Assembly (NCBI RefSeq): GCF_000333035.1
Contig: NZ_BANU01000016.1
Span: forward strand, 1-64,000
DNA length: 64,000 nucleotides
Direction: 5' to 3'
Origin: Gordonia sihwensis NBRC 108236
GTDB taxonomy: Bacteria > Actinomycetota > Actinomycetes > Mycobacteriales > Mycobacteriaceae
Shown one piece after another: positions 19,448 through 27,686 of the stretch. The translations under genes were made by a program, and so were the position numbers. Each line of letters starts with the position of its first letter. Positions within the stretch are counted from its first letter, which is position 1. The notes under the pieces are model-generated. The model saw nothing but the letters and a program-made list of their open reading frames with translations, made no database searches and had not been told where the DNA came from.

Positions 19448-20266
19448 ATGGCCAAAGGCAATCAGGTCGCTCCGTCGACGAAGTTCGAGCAGACGCTGCA
19501 GGCATCGGCTCAGCTGCCGGGTGTGCAGATCAACCGGGAGGCCTTCCTCCGCAGAGAGCTGAAGCGATACTGCACCGACGAGCAGATCAAACTCGCTATC
19601 GCCACAACACCGGCCGAAGCAGGCGTAACACCTCAAGTGATCGACAAGATCGCCAACAGCGTGATCAAGTTCGAGACCGGCAAGGTGACGACACTTTCCA
19701 CGGCAGCCGGCATCCCTGGAGGCCTCGCAGCGATCGGCACGGTCCCGGCTGATATCGCGCAGTACTATGGGCACCTTCTTCGCGTCGTCCAGAAGCTCGC
19801 CTACATCTACAGCTGGCCGGAGCTCTTCGACGACAGCGCCGACGGAATGGACTCCGCGACCGAAAGCATGCTCACGCTGTTCATCGGCGTGATGTTTGGC
19901 GTGAACGCGGCCCAGGCCGGCGTGGCGCAAGTCTCGAAGTTGATCGCAAGTGAAGTGGCCAGGAAGCTGCCGCAGAAGGCTCTCACCAAGGGTGCGATAT
20001 ATCCGGTGGTCAAGAAGGTTGCAGGGCTCCTGGGCATTCAGATGACCAAGCAGGTCTTCGCCAAGAGCGCAGCCAAGGTCGTGCCGCTGGTAGGCGCGGT
20101 TGTCTCGGGAAGCCTGACCTTCGTCACGTTCATGCCGATGTCGAAGCGGCTCCAGAAGCACCTCGCAACCCTTCCGCTGACCAAGCCCGGTCACGGAGTC
20201 ACCGAGCAAGCGTCGAATCCGCCGAGCACATCCCCAAAACCAGCACCAACGTCATCTGCGAATTAG
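19448..20266 (+). CDS. EcsC-like protein of unknown function
   Basis: This 272-residue protein has hydrophobic helices such as LSTAAGIPGGLAAIGTVPAD and AAKVVPLVGAVVSGSLTFVT, plus an IAQYYGHLLRVVQKLAYIY segment that resembles EcsC-family proteins. The tail is Pro/Ser/Thr-rich. It is divergent from tnsA and lies between the TAGCANNAAATC repeats, so it may ride within the transposon end. EcsC-like proteins are membrane-associated, but their reaction is unclear. The family call rests on pattern only. Confidence 0.5.
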   Translation: MAKGNQVAPSTKFEQTLQASAQLPGVQINREAFLRRELKRYCTDEQIKLAIATTPAEAGVTPQVIDKIANSVIKFETGKVTTLSTAAGIPGGLAAIGTVPADIAQYYGHLLRVVQKLAYIYSWPELFDDSADGMDSATESMLTLFIGVMFGVNAAQAGVAQVSKLIASEVARKLPQKALTKGAIYPVVKKVAGLLGIQMTKQVFAKSAAKVVPLVGAVVSGSLTFVTFMPMSKRLQKHLATLPLTKPGHGVTEQASNPPSTSPKPAPTSSAN

Positions 20267-20390
20267 ACGAGCTCATCCCACAAGCCAATCGCCGATAGCC
20301 TGCCGCCAGCCGCCGGTCACTTCAGCCCCTTCGTCGCCCGGTTTCACCCGCGCACTCGGCGATTTCCAGGAATAGATTCCCCGGCAAAAT

Positions 20391-20402
20391 TAGCAGGAAA
20401 TC
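20391..20402 (+). repeat. Third TAGCANNAAATC repeat, near the dnaB 3' end
   Basis: TAGCAGGAAATC matches the tandem pair at 19301-19324 and is likewise followed by a GAA and then GGGCTAC. The flanking similarity suggests a duplicated transposon-end segment about 50 bp long. Confidence 0.5.
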
Positions 20403-20480
20403 ATACCGAAACGCGGGCTACGGGCAACGCTCGCCTGACCATGTTTGCCCTAGTCAGGGCGATTCTTACGCCGTGATCAG

Positions 20481-20495
20481 GCTTGTTAAACAAGC
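20481..20495. repeat. Perfect palindrome between the transposon-end repeat and dnaB
   Basis: GCTTGTTAAACAAGC has 7-bp arms around one base. It contains the candidate terminal ACA. It could be the transposon tip, an operator or a weak hairpin; it is too AT-rich and lacks a T-run to be a convincing terminator. Confidence 0.35.
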
Positions 20496-20532
20496 GGGAC
20501 CACCTTGCTAATCTTCGCTGCATCTCGACAGC

Positions 20533-22746
20533 TCAGCCCCGCGCCATGTCGACGAACCGAGACAGGTGCAACTGGTGCGCCACCGTGATCGTCGCAGTGG
20601 GACCGTTGCGGTGCTTACCGACGATGATGTCCGCTTCACCCGCGCGCGGGTCGTCGCGTTCGGTCGAGTCGGGACGGTGCAGCAGGATGACCATGTCGGC
20701 ATCCTGCTCCAGCGATCCCGATTCGCGCAGGTCGGAGACCTGGGGACGCTTGTCGGTCCGCTGTTCGGGGCCACGGTTCAGCTGGCTGATCGCCACCACC
20801 GGCACCTCGAGCTCCTTGGCGAGCAGCTTGATCGATCGCGAGAACTCCGAGACCTCTTGCTGACGTGATTCGACCTTCTTGCCCGACGTCATCAGCTGCA
20901 TGTAGTCGATGACGACGAGCTTGAGATCGTGCTTCTGCTTCAGCCGTCGGGCCTTGGCCCGGATCTCCATCATGGTGAGGTTCGGCGAGTCGTCGATGAA
21001 CAGCGGCGCCTCGGTGATCTCGCCCATGCGGCGCGCCAGCCGGCTCCAGTCGTCGTCGCTCATGTTGCCCGACCGCATGTCGCCGAGCTTCACCTTCGCC
21101 TCGGCCGACAGCAGTCGCATGACAATCTCCGTCTTGCTCATCTCCAGCGAGAACATGGCCGAGGTGAGCCCGTGATGAATCGACGCCGAACGGAGCCAGT
21201 CCATGGCGAGGGTGGAGTTGTGAGTCGGCACCATCGCCTCACCCGCCAGGTACAGGTGGCTCATGTTGTCGACTTCGACGCACCGCACCGGGACACTCGG
21301 CACCGAGCGCACCGACACCACCCGCCGCGCCCGCACGCTGCTGCGCAGTTCCTTGTGTCGCTGGGCCTTCTCGAAGACGGTGAACACGTCGTCGGGCGCG
21401 TTGAGCCGGATCCAGCCGCTGCTGGCCCGGCGGAAGGTGTAGCCGAGGCCGGCGGCGAGATCCCCGACCACGGAAGACATGTGGTTGGTGGCCGCGGGCA
21501 CGGTGATCCAGCCGTCGTCGTCCACACGCGCGCGGGAGTCCAGGATGCCCGCCAGCAGCGCGCGCCGCTGCGGCACCGAACCGCGCAGGTACTCGTGCGG
21601 GATGCGGCCGCCCAGATCCGTCATCAACGTCATGACGTCGACCGGACCCTCGGCCTCGATCCGCGCGCCGATCTCCGGGTCGTCATACGCCATTCCGGCC
21701 AGCGCGCCGACGGTGTACGGGCCGTAGGCCAGCGGGCGGTACGGCAGTTCGAGCGGCGCAGCGTTGGCGATGCTGGCGCGGCCGCCGTAGATCTGGAGCT
21801 GTTCGGTGGTCAGCAGCCGGTCCTCGCCGTCGACCTCCACGGCCCACTGATGCTGTTCATCGGCGACGATCACACCGCCGTCGTCGAACTCCACCGCATA
21901 GCAGGGCCGGCGGGTCATCACCTCTGTCGCGGCGACGACGGTGGTCGGACGACCGTCGGCCCCCAGGAGCAGGTCACCCTTCGCGACCCGGCCCATCGTG
22001 GTCCACCCGCTCGGAGTCGGCAGCGGCGTGTCGAGCGCCAGCGCCTTGCCGACGCCCGGACGCGCCGCCACGATGATCATCTGACCGGGATGAAGACCGT
22101 TCGTCAGCTTGTCGAGGTCGGCGAAACCGGTGGGCACGCCCAACGACAGTCCGCCCCGCGACGCGATCGAATCGAGCTCGTCGAGCGTGGGCTGGAGCAG
22201 TTCCTCCAGCGGCACGTAATCCTCGGTGGTGCGACGCTCGGTGACCTCGTAGATCTCCGCCTGCGCTCGGTCGACCACCTCGGCCACGTCCTGGCCGTCG
22301 GCCCCGGCGTAGCCGTACTGCACGATGCGGGTACCCGCCTCCACGAGCCTGCGCAGAATCGACTTCTCGCCGACGATCTCGGCGTAGTAGCCGGCGTTCG
22401 CCGCGGTGGGGACTGTCGAGATCAGCGTGTGCAGGTACGGCGCGCCGCCGACCTTGCGCAGTTCGCCCTTGCGCTCCAACTCGGCGGCGACGGTGACGGC
22501 GTCGGCGGGTTCGCCGCGGCCGTACAACTCGAGGATCGCGTCGTACACGGCCTGGTGAGCGGGCTTGTAGAAGTCGCCGGGACGGATCCGTTCGAGCACG
22601 TCGGCGATCGCGTCCTTCGACAGCATCATGCCGCCCAGAACCGACTGCTCGGCCTGCTGATCCTGCGGTGGCTGTCGTCCGAACTCCTCCGTCGGAGGTT
22701 CTGGCGGGAGATCGGGCTCGCGCCCGAGGTCGGCCTCAATAGCCAC
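20533..22746 (-). CDS. dnaB: Replicative DNA helicase DnaB, intein-containing precursor
   Basis: This 737-residue precursor unwinds DNA at the replication fork after splicing to a 461-residue helicase. The N-terminal domain starts near PPQDQQAEQSVLGGM. The RecA-like core is split after AARPGVGK (residue 234) by an intein and resumes at STLAMDWLRSAS (511). Walker B lies in KLVVIDYMQLM, and the arginine-rich region RGPEQRTDKRPQVSDLRESG is present. The start is GTG; no better ATG is near. The gene lies downstream of rplI, as in other Mycobacteriales. Its 3' end abuts a transposon-like region. Confidence 0.97.
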   Translation of the reverse strand: MAIEADLGREPDLPPEPPTEEFGRQPPQDQQAEQSVLGGMMLSKDAIADVLERIRPGDFYKPAHQAVYDAILELYGRGEPADAVTVAAELERKGELRKVGGAPYLHTLISTVPTAANAGYYAEIVGEKSILRRLVEAGTRIVQYGYAGADGQDVAEVVDRAQAEIYEVTERRTTEDYVPLEELLQPTLDELDSIASRGGLSLGVPTGFADLDKLTNGLHPGQMIIVAARPGVGKALALDTPLPTPSGWTTMGRVAKGDLLLGADGRPTTVVAATEVMTRRPCYAVEFDDGGVIVADEQHQWAVEVDGEDRLLTTEQLQIYGGRASIANAAPLELPYRPLAYGPYTVGALAGMAYDDPEIGARIEAEGPVDVMTLMTDLGGRIPHEYLRGSVPQRRALLAGILDSRARVDDDGWITVPAATNHMSSVVGDLAAGLGYTFRRASSGWIRLNAPDDVFTVFEKAQRHKELRSSVRARRVVSVRSVPSVPVRCVEVDNMSHLYLAGEAMVPTHNSTLAMDWLRSASIHHGLTSAMFSLEMSKTEIVMRLLSAEAKVKLGDMRSGNMSDDDWSRLARRMGEITEAPLFIDDSPNLTMMEIRAKARRLKQKHDLKLVVIDYMQLMTSGKKVESRQQEVSEFSRSIKLLAKELEVPVVAISQLNRGPEQRTDKRPQVSDLRESGSLEQDADMVILLHRPDSTERDDPRAGEADIIVGKHRNGPTATITVAHQLHLSRFVDMARG
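21217..22044 (-). other. DnaB intein (class 3 features) with degenerate LAGLIDADG endonuclease
   Basis: The insertion spans residues 235-510 (276 aa), inside the Walker A loop between GVGK and ST. It starts with Ala (ALALDTPLPTPSG), not Cys or Ser. The class 3 W-C-T set is visible: Trp301 (intein residue 67, in DEQHQW), Cys489 (RCVEVDNMSHLYL) and Thr508 (VPTHN). The endonuclease motifs are eroded: LLAGILDSRA has Arg where the catalytic acid should be, and VGALAGMAY lacks the acid of the first motif. It should splice but not home. Confidence 0.88.
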
Positions 22747-22850
22747 TCACACACCCCCTGGTACAGCAACGACAACCGGTGATTTCCGCAAGGGAAACCG
22801 AACACTTCAGAAAGGTTAGGGCCAGGGGCGCGATGCTGCCAACCACCCCC

Positions 22851-22990
22851 TGTGGACAGGGCTGTGGAGCCCGTGTGGACAACTGTGGACGTTGCAGGAA
22901 GACATGTGCACAACCCTGTGGAGCAGGTGGGGAAATGTCGTGGAATTCACGTCGTAACCCCAGGTCAGAGCTTGTTGACGAAATCCACAG
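22851..22990. promoter_or_regulatory. Cluster of DnaA-box-like sites upstream of dnaB
   Basis: Seven TGTGGA- or TGTGCA-type sites occur at 22851, 22863, 22874, 22884, 22905, 22917 and (reversed) 22981. TGTGGACAA at 22874-22882 is the exact complement of TTGTCCACA, the strong actinobacterial DnaA box. The rest are near matches. The 397-bp gap 22747-23143 otherwise holds only the dnaB and secreted-protein promoters. DnaA control of dnaB or a DnaA-titration site is possible. Confidence 0.6.
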
Positions 22991-23143
22991 AACCCGGCTG
23001 CGGAATCACCGGCGTGTCGGCTTGCGCCACGCCGAAACACCGTCCAGCAGCACTTCAGGTGATCCACCGTGCACCCGAATCCGCGGTCGCGCACCCGGTG
23101 CGATCCGCCCGATTCCGCGCGCCGGACGGGCTGTCGTGCTCAA

Positions 23144-23722
23144 ATGGGAAACGTGCGTGTGTCCCATCCTGCGCGAGCGAGCATCCGGGCGACTGTCGTC
23201 GCCGTGATCGCGCTGCTGGCCGCGTCGGTCCCCGCGATCGCACACGCGGCACCGCGGGCGTCGGACTTCGACTTCTCGCCGTACCGCTCGGTGAACGCCG
23301 ACGACTACCGCTCGGTGGCCTACGTCGACAACGGACGCCACTACTTCACCGCGGGCGGCTGGCGCTGCCAGATCGGTCCGCAGGCGAATGCGATGGCCTG
23401 CCGGGGACGCCCCGCCACCGCGCCGCCCGGGACGATCGGCGTGGCGGTCAGCGGCGAGAGCCAGGGTCCGTACTGGGTGCGCAAGGGAACGTCGTTCCAG
23501 CTGGGCCCGGTGAGCGGCTACCGGCCCCGCGTGCTCCCGGTAGGCAGCCGGATCACGGTCGCGAACGTCACCTGCGCGGCGCCTCGTGCCGGGGTCGTCG
23601 CATGCCGGAACTGGAATCGCGGATTCCTCCTCAGCCGCGCCGGCCATCGGTTCCTGTACCCCGCCGGCGATACCGCGCACTCCGCGAACCCGAAACGTCA
23701 CCCGCAACCCGCACGTCGGTGA
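23144..23722 (+). CDS. Secreted protein of unknown function
   Basis: This 192-residue protein has a basic start, a hydrophobic stretch ATVVAVIALLAASVPAIA and a likely signal-peptidase site after AHA. The mature part has paired cysteines (GWRCQIG, MACRGR, NVTCAA, VACRNW) that probably form disulfides. It has no domain I can name. The start may be ATG 23144 or GTG 23153. It is divergent from dnaB across the DnaA-box cluster and is followed by a strong hairpin shared with rplI. Confidence 0.7.
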   Translation: MGNVRVSHPARASIRATVVAVIALLAASVPAIAHAAPRASDFDFSPYRSVNADDYRSVAYVDNGRHYFTAGGWRCQIGPQANAMACRGRPATAPPGTIGVAVSGESQGPYWVRKGTSFQLGPVSGYRPRVLPVGSRITVANVTCAAPRAGVVACRNWNRGFLLSRAGHRFLYPAGDTAHSANPKRHPQPARR

Positions 23723-23762
23723 CGACGGTGTCGGATGCGAGCGGCGCACCGGACCGACGTCA

Positions 23763-23794
23763 GAGGCCGGCCACCCCGTGGGGTGACCGGCCTC
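23763..23794. terminator. Bidirectional terminator between the secreted-protein gene and rplI
   Basis: GAGGCCGGCCACCCC pairs with GGGGTGACCGGCCTC across a 2-nt loop, with one mismatch in 15. It lies between two converging genes ending at 23722 and 23810, so it serves both. Confidence 0.8.
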
Positions 23795-23809
23795 CTTCGA
23801 TGCTCTACG

Positions 23810-24259
23810 TCAGCTGACGACGGCGAGGCTCAGCTTGGCCTCCACCTTCGGGTGCAGCTTGACGACGACGGGGTACTCGCCCAGAGCCTTGATGTGGCCC
23901 TTCGGCAGCTCCAGGCTGCGCTTGTCGACGACGGGGCCGCCCGCAGCGCGGATGGCGCCCGCGACGTCCGACGCCGAGACGGAGCCGAACAGCTTGCCCG
24001 AGTCGTGGGTCTTGACGGTCAGCGAGACGTTGTCGAGGCCCTCGAGAGCCTGCTTGATCTCGTTGGCGTGGTCGAGGTCGCGCACCGCGCGAGCCTCCTG
24101 CGAGCGGCGGATGCCCTCGACCTGCTTCAGCGCACCGCGGGTGGCGACGATCGCCAGTCCGCGAGGCAGCAGGTAGTTGCGGCCGTAGCCGTCACGCACC
24201 TCGACGGTGTCACCGGCCTCGCCCAGATTCTCAACCGATGCGGTCAGGATCAGCTTCAT
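23810..24259 (-). CDS. rplI: 50S ribosomal protein L9
   Basis: This 149-residue protein has the L9 signature [19 protein letters not shown] and [13 protein letters not shown], a connecting helix and a C-terminal 23S-binding domain ([14 protein letters not shown]). It is the last gene of the rpsF-ssb-rpsR-rplI operon, 20 bp after rpsR, and ends at a strong hairpin. The length is normal. Confidence 0.98.
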   Translation of the reverse strand: MKLILTASVENLGEAGDTVEVRDGYGRNYLLPRGLAIVATRGALKQVEGIRRSQEARAVRDLDHANEIKQALEGLDNVSLTVKTHDSGKLFGSVSASDVAGAIRAAGGPVVDKRSLELPKGHIKALGEYPVVVKLHPKVEAKLSLAVVS

Positions 24260-24279
24260 TGTCTTCTGTCCTTTCCCGC

Positions 24280-24534
24280 TCAGCGTCCGGTCGACGTGAA
24301 CGGCAGCAACGCCACCTCACGCGAGTTCTTCACGGCCACAGCGACATCGCGCTGGTGCTGCACGCAGTTGCCGGTGACGCGACGCGAACGGATCTTGCCG
24401 CGGTCAGAGAGGAAACGACGCAGCAGCGCGGTGTCCTTGTAGTCGATGACGGTCTTCTTGTCCTTGCAGAAGGTGCAGGCCTTGGCCTTCGTGACCTTCT
24501 CCACGCGGGGCTTGCGGCCCTTTTGCTTTGCCAT
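24280..24534 (-). CDS. rpsR: 30S ribosomal protein S18
   Basis: This 84-residue protein has the S18 core [27 protein letters not shown] and [22 protein letters not shown]. It also has CTFCKDK near the N terminus, so this is the cysteine-containing, probably zinc-binding form. It sits between ssb and rplI, the usual place for rpsR1. Confidence 0.98.
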   Translation of the reverse strand: MAKQKGRKPRVEKVTKAKACTFCKDKKTVIDYKDTALLRRFLSDRGKIRSRRVTGNCVQHQRDVAVAVKNSREVALLPFTSTGR

Positions 24535-24574
24535 GTATTGCTCCAGTCAATGGTCTCCGGGTGGCGGCCCGGAA

Positions 24575-25129
24575 TCAGAAAGGTGGTTCGTCGTCCCCGC
24601 CACCGAAGCCGCCGCCCGCTGCGGGCGCACTGCCCCACGGGTCGTCGGCCGGCTGGCTCGCGGCCTGCTGGGGGCGTCCGCCCTGCGGTGCGCCGAAGCC
24701 ACCGCCTGCGTTTCCGCCACCCTGATTGCCGCCGTATCCGCCGCCACCGCCGTAGTTGCCGCCACCACGCTGGGTGCGGTTGACCTTGGCGGTCGCGTAA
24801 CGGAGCGAGGGACCGATCTCATCCACTTCGAGCTCGACGACGGTGCGACGTTCCCCTTCACGGGTCTCGTACGACCGCTGCTTGAGCTTGCCCTGCACGA
24901 TCACTCGGGTGCCCTTGGTGAGGGACTCGGTCACGTTCTCGGCGGCGTCGCGCCAGATGCTGCAGCGGAGGAACAGCGCTTCGCCGTCTTTCCACTCGTT
25001 CGTCTGACGGTCGAACGTCCGCGGAGTGGAGGCCACCGTGAAATTGGCGACCGGCGCACCGGAAGCGGTGAACCGCAGTTCCGGATCGGCGGTCAGATTT
25101 CCGACGACCGTGATGACCGTGTCCGTCAT
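24575..25129 (-). CDS. ssb: Single-stranded DNA-binding protein
   Basis: This 184-residue protein has an OB fold (about 1-115: [18 protein letters not shown], then [15 protein letters not shown]). A Gly/Gln-rich linker follows, and the acidic tip DDEPPF binds partner proteins such as repair enzymes. It lies between rpsF and rpsR. It is the main replication SSB, judged by this operon position. Confidence 0.98.
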   Translation of the reverse strand: MTDTVITVVGNLTADPELRFTASGAPVANFTVASTPRTFDRQTNEWKDGEALFLRCSIWRDAAENVTESLTKGTRVIVQGKLKQRSYETREGERRTVVELEVDEIGPSLRYATAKVNRTQRGGGNYGGGGGYGGNQGGGNAGGGFGAPQGGRPQQAASQPADDPWGSAPAAGGGFGGGDDEPPF

Positions 25130-25239
25130 GAGACTCCCCTAATCGTGTCGAAGAACGCTGACTGGCGCGCCCTGTGAAGTGGTTGACACCACCCTAGAGG
25201 CGGGCACCGACAATGTCAGCGTGCTCCGCAGGCTGTGGA

Positions 25240-25521
25240 TTACTTGCGCAGGACCTTGGTGCGGAGCACCGACTCGTTCAGCTTCAGCTGACGATCGAGC
25301 TCGCTCACGGTCGCCGGAGTCGCGTTCAGCTGAACGACGGCGTAGATGCCCTCGTTGTGCTTCGCGATCTCGTAGGCCAGGCGGCGCTTGCCCCAGATCT
25401 CGACGTCGTCCACCTTGCCGCCTTCGTTGCGAACAACGTTGAGGAAGGTATCCAGGGATGGGGCGACGGTGCGCTCGTCCAGGCTCGGATCGAGGATCAC
25501 CATCAGTTCGTAATGACGCAT
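25240..25521 (-). CDS. rpsF: 30S ribosomal protein S6
   Basis: This 93-residue protein begins [16 protein letters not shown] and contains [18 protein letters not shown], the S6 signature. A near-ideal Shine-Dalgarno sequence AGGAGGTGAT precedes the ATG. It is the first gene of the ribosomal/ssb operon. The leader contains a palindrome that may be a regulatory hairpin. Confidence 0.98.
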   Translation of the reverse strand: MRHYELMVILDPSLDERTVAPSLDTFLNVVRNEGGKVDDVEIWGKRRLAYEIAKHNEGIYAVVQLNATPATVSELDRQLKLNESVLRTKVLRK

Positions 25522-25551
25522 AAGACCACATCACCTCCTATGGGCTTTCGG

Positions 25552-25568
25552 CCACGGACGGTCCGTGG
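25552..25568 (-). promoter_or_regulatory. Palindromic hairpin in the rpsF leader
   Basis: CCACGGACGGTCCGTGG is a perfect 8+1+8 palindrome 31-47 nt upstream of the rpsF ATG. It could be part of an S6:S18-type autoregulatory leader RNA, known in many rpsF operons, or an operator for the divergent gene at 25683. The structure was not computed. Confidence 0.4.
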
Positions 25569-25682
25569 CAGGAGGGTCGCCTGCGTCGGCAACCTGTCAA
25601 AGATACATGAGAGCGGACTGACCTGCGAAATCACCGCCGGGCCGCACCGGCGGACGTCACCGGGCTGCACTAGGCTCATCGC

Positions 25683-27686
25683 ATGCCATCGGCCCGCAAT
25701 GCCTTCGCCGCCAAGCGGCTTCACTTCGGTGAGACCGCCGTGATCCTCGTGACCGCGATGCTGTTCACCGCCGCGTCGGCCGCGGCCTCTTATGCGACGA
25801 AGGTGCGCTGCACCACCCCGACGTCGGGCGCCAAACGCGAATGGCTCTACGGCAGCCCGTACGACGTCGTCCCCTGCTACTCGGATCTGATGACGATGTG
25901 GCACGGCCGCGGCCTGGCCGACCACGTCTTCCCGTACATCCACGGCGGGATCACGCCGAGCGGCGAACTGTTCGGCGGCGTCGTCGAGTACCCGGTGCTG
26001 TCGGGACTGATCATGTGGTTCAGTTCGCTCGGCGCCCACACCGACCGCGAGTTCCTCTGGCACAGCCTCGTCATTCTGTTGCCCTTCGCCTTCATCACGA
26101 CGATCCTCCTGGCGCTGATGACGCGCTGGTGGGTGCTGCTCTGGGCCGCGACCCCGCCGCTGATGCTCTACGCCCTGCACAACTGGGAACTCCCGGTGGT
26201 CTGCGCCGCGGTAGCCGGTGTGGCCGTCATGGCCTGGGGCGGCTCCGCGGATCCCGCGACCGGCCTGCGACGCTGGTCGGTGCGGACCACAGCGATCGTG
26301 GCGGCGATCCCGCTCGGGGTGGGGTTCTCCCTGAAGATCTATCCCGGACTCTTCGTTCTGCCGTTGATGCTCTACGTCCTCACCCGTGGAGAGAAGACCG
26401 ATCGCAGGCCGCGGGGGCTCGACTGGGCCGGTGCGGCCTATGTGGCGCTGTCGGCCGTGGTGACGGTCGCGGTGACGCAGGTCCCGTTCATGATCGCCGG
26501 CTACGAGGGATGGAAGGCCGCAATCGACTTCCAGAGCAAGCGCGAGGCGAATCTCTCCACCAACTCGATCTGGTACTGGGGGCTGCGTTTCCTGACCGGC
26601 GGTGAGACCTCGACCTACAACAGCATCGTCGACGTCGCGTCACCCCTGCTGATCATCGGCTCGTTCGCCCTCGCCTGCTGGCTCGGGTGGCGCGTCTATC
26701 GGCGCGACGGCGTGTTCCCGTGGCTGGGCGTCAGCGCCGCGATGCTCGCCGGATTCATGGTCTTCCACAAGGTTCACTCGCCGCAGTACACCCTCTGGAT
26801 CCTCCCGTTCTTCGTGCTGCAGCGGGTCCGCTGGTGGCTGATCGCGCTGTACCTGGTGGCCGACGCGGCCCTCGATCTGACGATCTTCCACCTCCTGATG
26901 AACTACTCGGCGACCACACGCGCCTGGGTCCTCGCCGGAGTCAACTTCGGCGTCTGGACCCACGCCGTCCTGCTCGTGGCGCTCATCTTCGTGTTCGTCA
27001 GAGCCCGGCCCCGCGAGCCGCTCGCCTCGTATCTGACCGGCGGTGTGCCGCCGAAGGGACCGCTCACCCGACTCGCCGTCGCCGATGCGGCCGGCGCCCG
27101 CAGCTGGCTCGGCGCGCCGACGCTGGCCAACCGGCACGTGACCCTTCGACCGCTCGTGCCCGCGGACGCCGAAGCGCTCGGCAGGGTTGCCGGCGATCCC
27201 GAACTGTACAAATGGACCGGCGACCTGCCGCGCGACACGGCAGCTGCCGCGGCCTGGATCACCGCGGCGCTCTCGGATCCGCGGCGCATACCGTTCGCCG
27301 TCCTCGACGCGCAGGGACGGCTCGTCGGCACCACGAGCTTCTACGACGTCGACTCCGCGAACCGGTCCCTCGCGATCGGCTACACCTATTACGGCCCCGC
27401 GGCGATGGGAACCGCGGTCAATCCGGCGGCCAAACTCCTGCTCTGCGAGTACGCGTTCACCGTGTGCGACGCGGTGCGGATCGTGTGGCACACCCACGCC
27501 GAGAACGCCCGTTCGCGCGCCGCGATCACCAGACTCGGCGCGGTTCCGGAGGGCGAGCTGGGAAAGCACCGCCGATTCCGCGGCGGATGGCGGACCACCG
27601 CCCAGTTCGCGATCGTCGACGACGACTGGCCGGCCTCGCGGGATCTGCTCGCGGCGCGGCTCGGAGCTCGATCAGACGCTCGGTGA
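25683..27686 (+). CDS. GT-C-type membrane glycosyltransferase fused to a GNAT acetyltransferase
   Basis: This 667-residue protein has about ten membrane helices in residues 15-455 and resembles GT87/DUF2029-type mannosyltransferases (for example FSLKIYPGLFVLPLMLYVL and MVFHKVHSPQYTLWILPFF). From ~480 it becomes a soluble RimJ/RimL-like GNAT domain (RHVTLRPLVPADAEALGRVA, TSFYDVDSANRSLAIGYTYY, HAENARSRAAITRLGAVPEG). It probably transfers a sugar from a polyprenyl donor and acetylates a linked substrate, but that is inference. It is divergent from rpsF and overlaps the end of the opposing gene by 15 bp. Confidence 0.8.
   Translation: MPSARNAFAAKRLHFGETAVILVTAMLFTAASAAASYATKVRCTTPTSGAKREWLYGSPYDVVPCYSDLMTMWHGRGLADHVFPYIHGGITPSGELFGGVVEYPVLSGLIMWFSSLGAHTDREFLWHSLVILLPFAFITTILLALMTRWWVLLWAATPPLMLYALHNWELPVVCAAVAGVAVMAWGGSADPATGLRRWSVRTTAIVAAIPLGVGFSLKIYPGLFVLPLMLYVLTRGEKTDRRPRGLDWAGAAYVALSAVVTVAVTQVPFMIAGYEGWKAAIDFQSKREANLSTNSIWYWGLRFLTGGETSTYNSIVDVASPLLIIGSFALACWLGWRVYRRDGVFPWLGVSAAMLAGFMVFHKVHSPQYTLWILPFFVLQRVRWWLIALYLVADAALDLTIFHLLMNYSATTRAWVLAGVNFGVWTHAVLLVALIFVFVRARPREPLASYLTGGVPPKGPLTRLAVADAAGARSWLGAPTLANRHVTLRPLVPADAEALGRVAGDPELYKWTGDLPRDTAAAAAWITAALSDPRRIPFAVLDAQGRLVGTTSFYDVDSANRSLAIGYTYYGPAAMGTAVNPAAKLLLCEYAFTVCDAVRIVWHTHAENARSRAAITRLGAVPEGELGKHRRFRGGWRTTAQFAIVDDDWPASRDLLAARLGARSDAR

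Larger units (their letters stand above)
12016..20492 (-). mobile_element. Tn7/Tn5053-like transposition module beside dnaB, boundaries uncertain
   Basis: Five leftward genes encode a TnsA-like protein, a DDE transposase, an AAA ATPase and two TniQ-type proteins, nearly all overlapping or closely spaced. TAGCANNAAATC repeats occur at 19301-19324 (two in tandem) and 20391-20402, as expected of transposase-binding sites near an end. A candidate terminal ACA ends at 20492, 40 bp from the dnaB stop. The left end was not found and may lie outside the window or have been lost at the IS junctions. The helicase operon at 8042-11853 may be part of the cargo. Confidence 0.6.

Noticed and set aside
12016..20492. 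A CRISPR-associated transposon
   Set aside because: No cas gene, no repeat-spacer array and no tRNA-guided signature was seen near the Tn7-like genes.
20481..20495. Palindrome as the dnaB terminator
   Set aside because: The stem is AT-rich and has no T-run; a transposon tip or operator is at least as likely.
20929..22782. 617-codon plus-strand frame
   Set aside because: It is antisense to dnaB and its intein.
22747..23143. Chromosomal origin of replication
   Set aside because: DnaA-like boxes are present, but dnaA, dnaN and an AT-rich unwinding region are not next to it.
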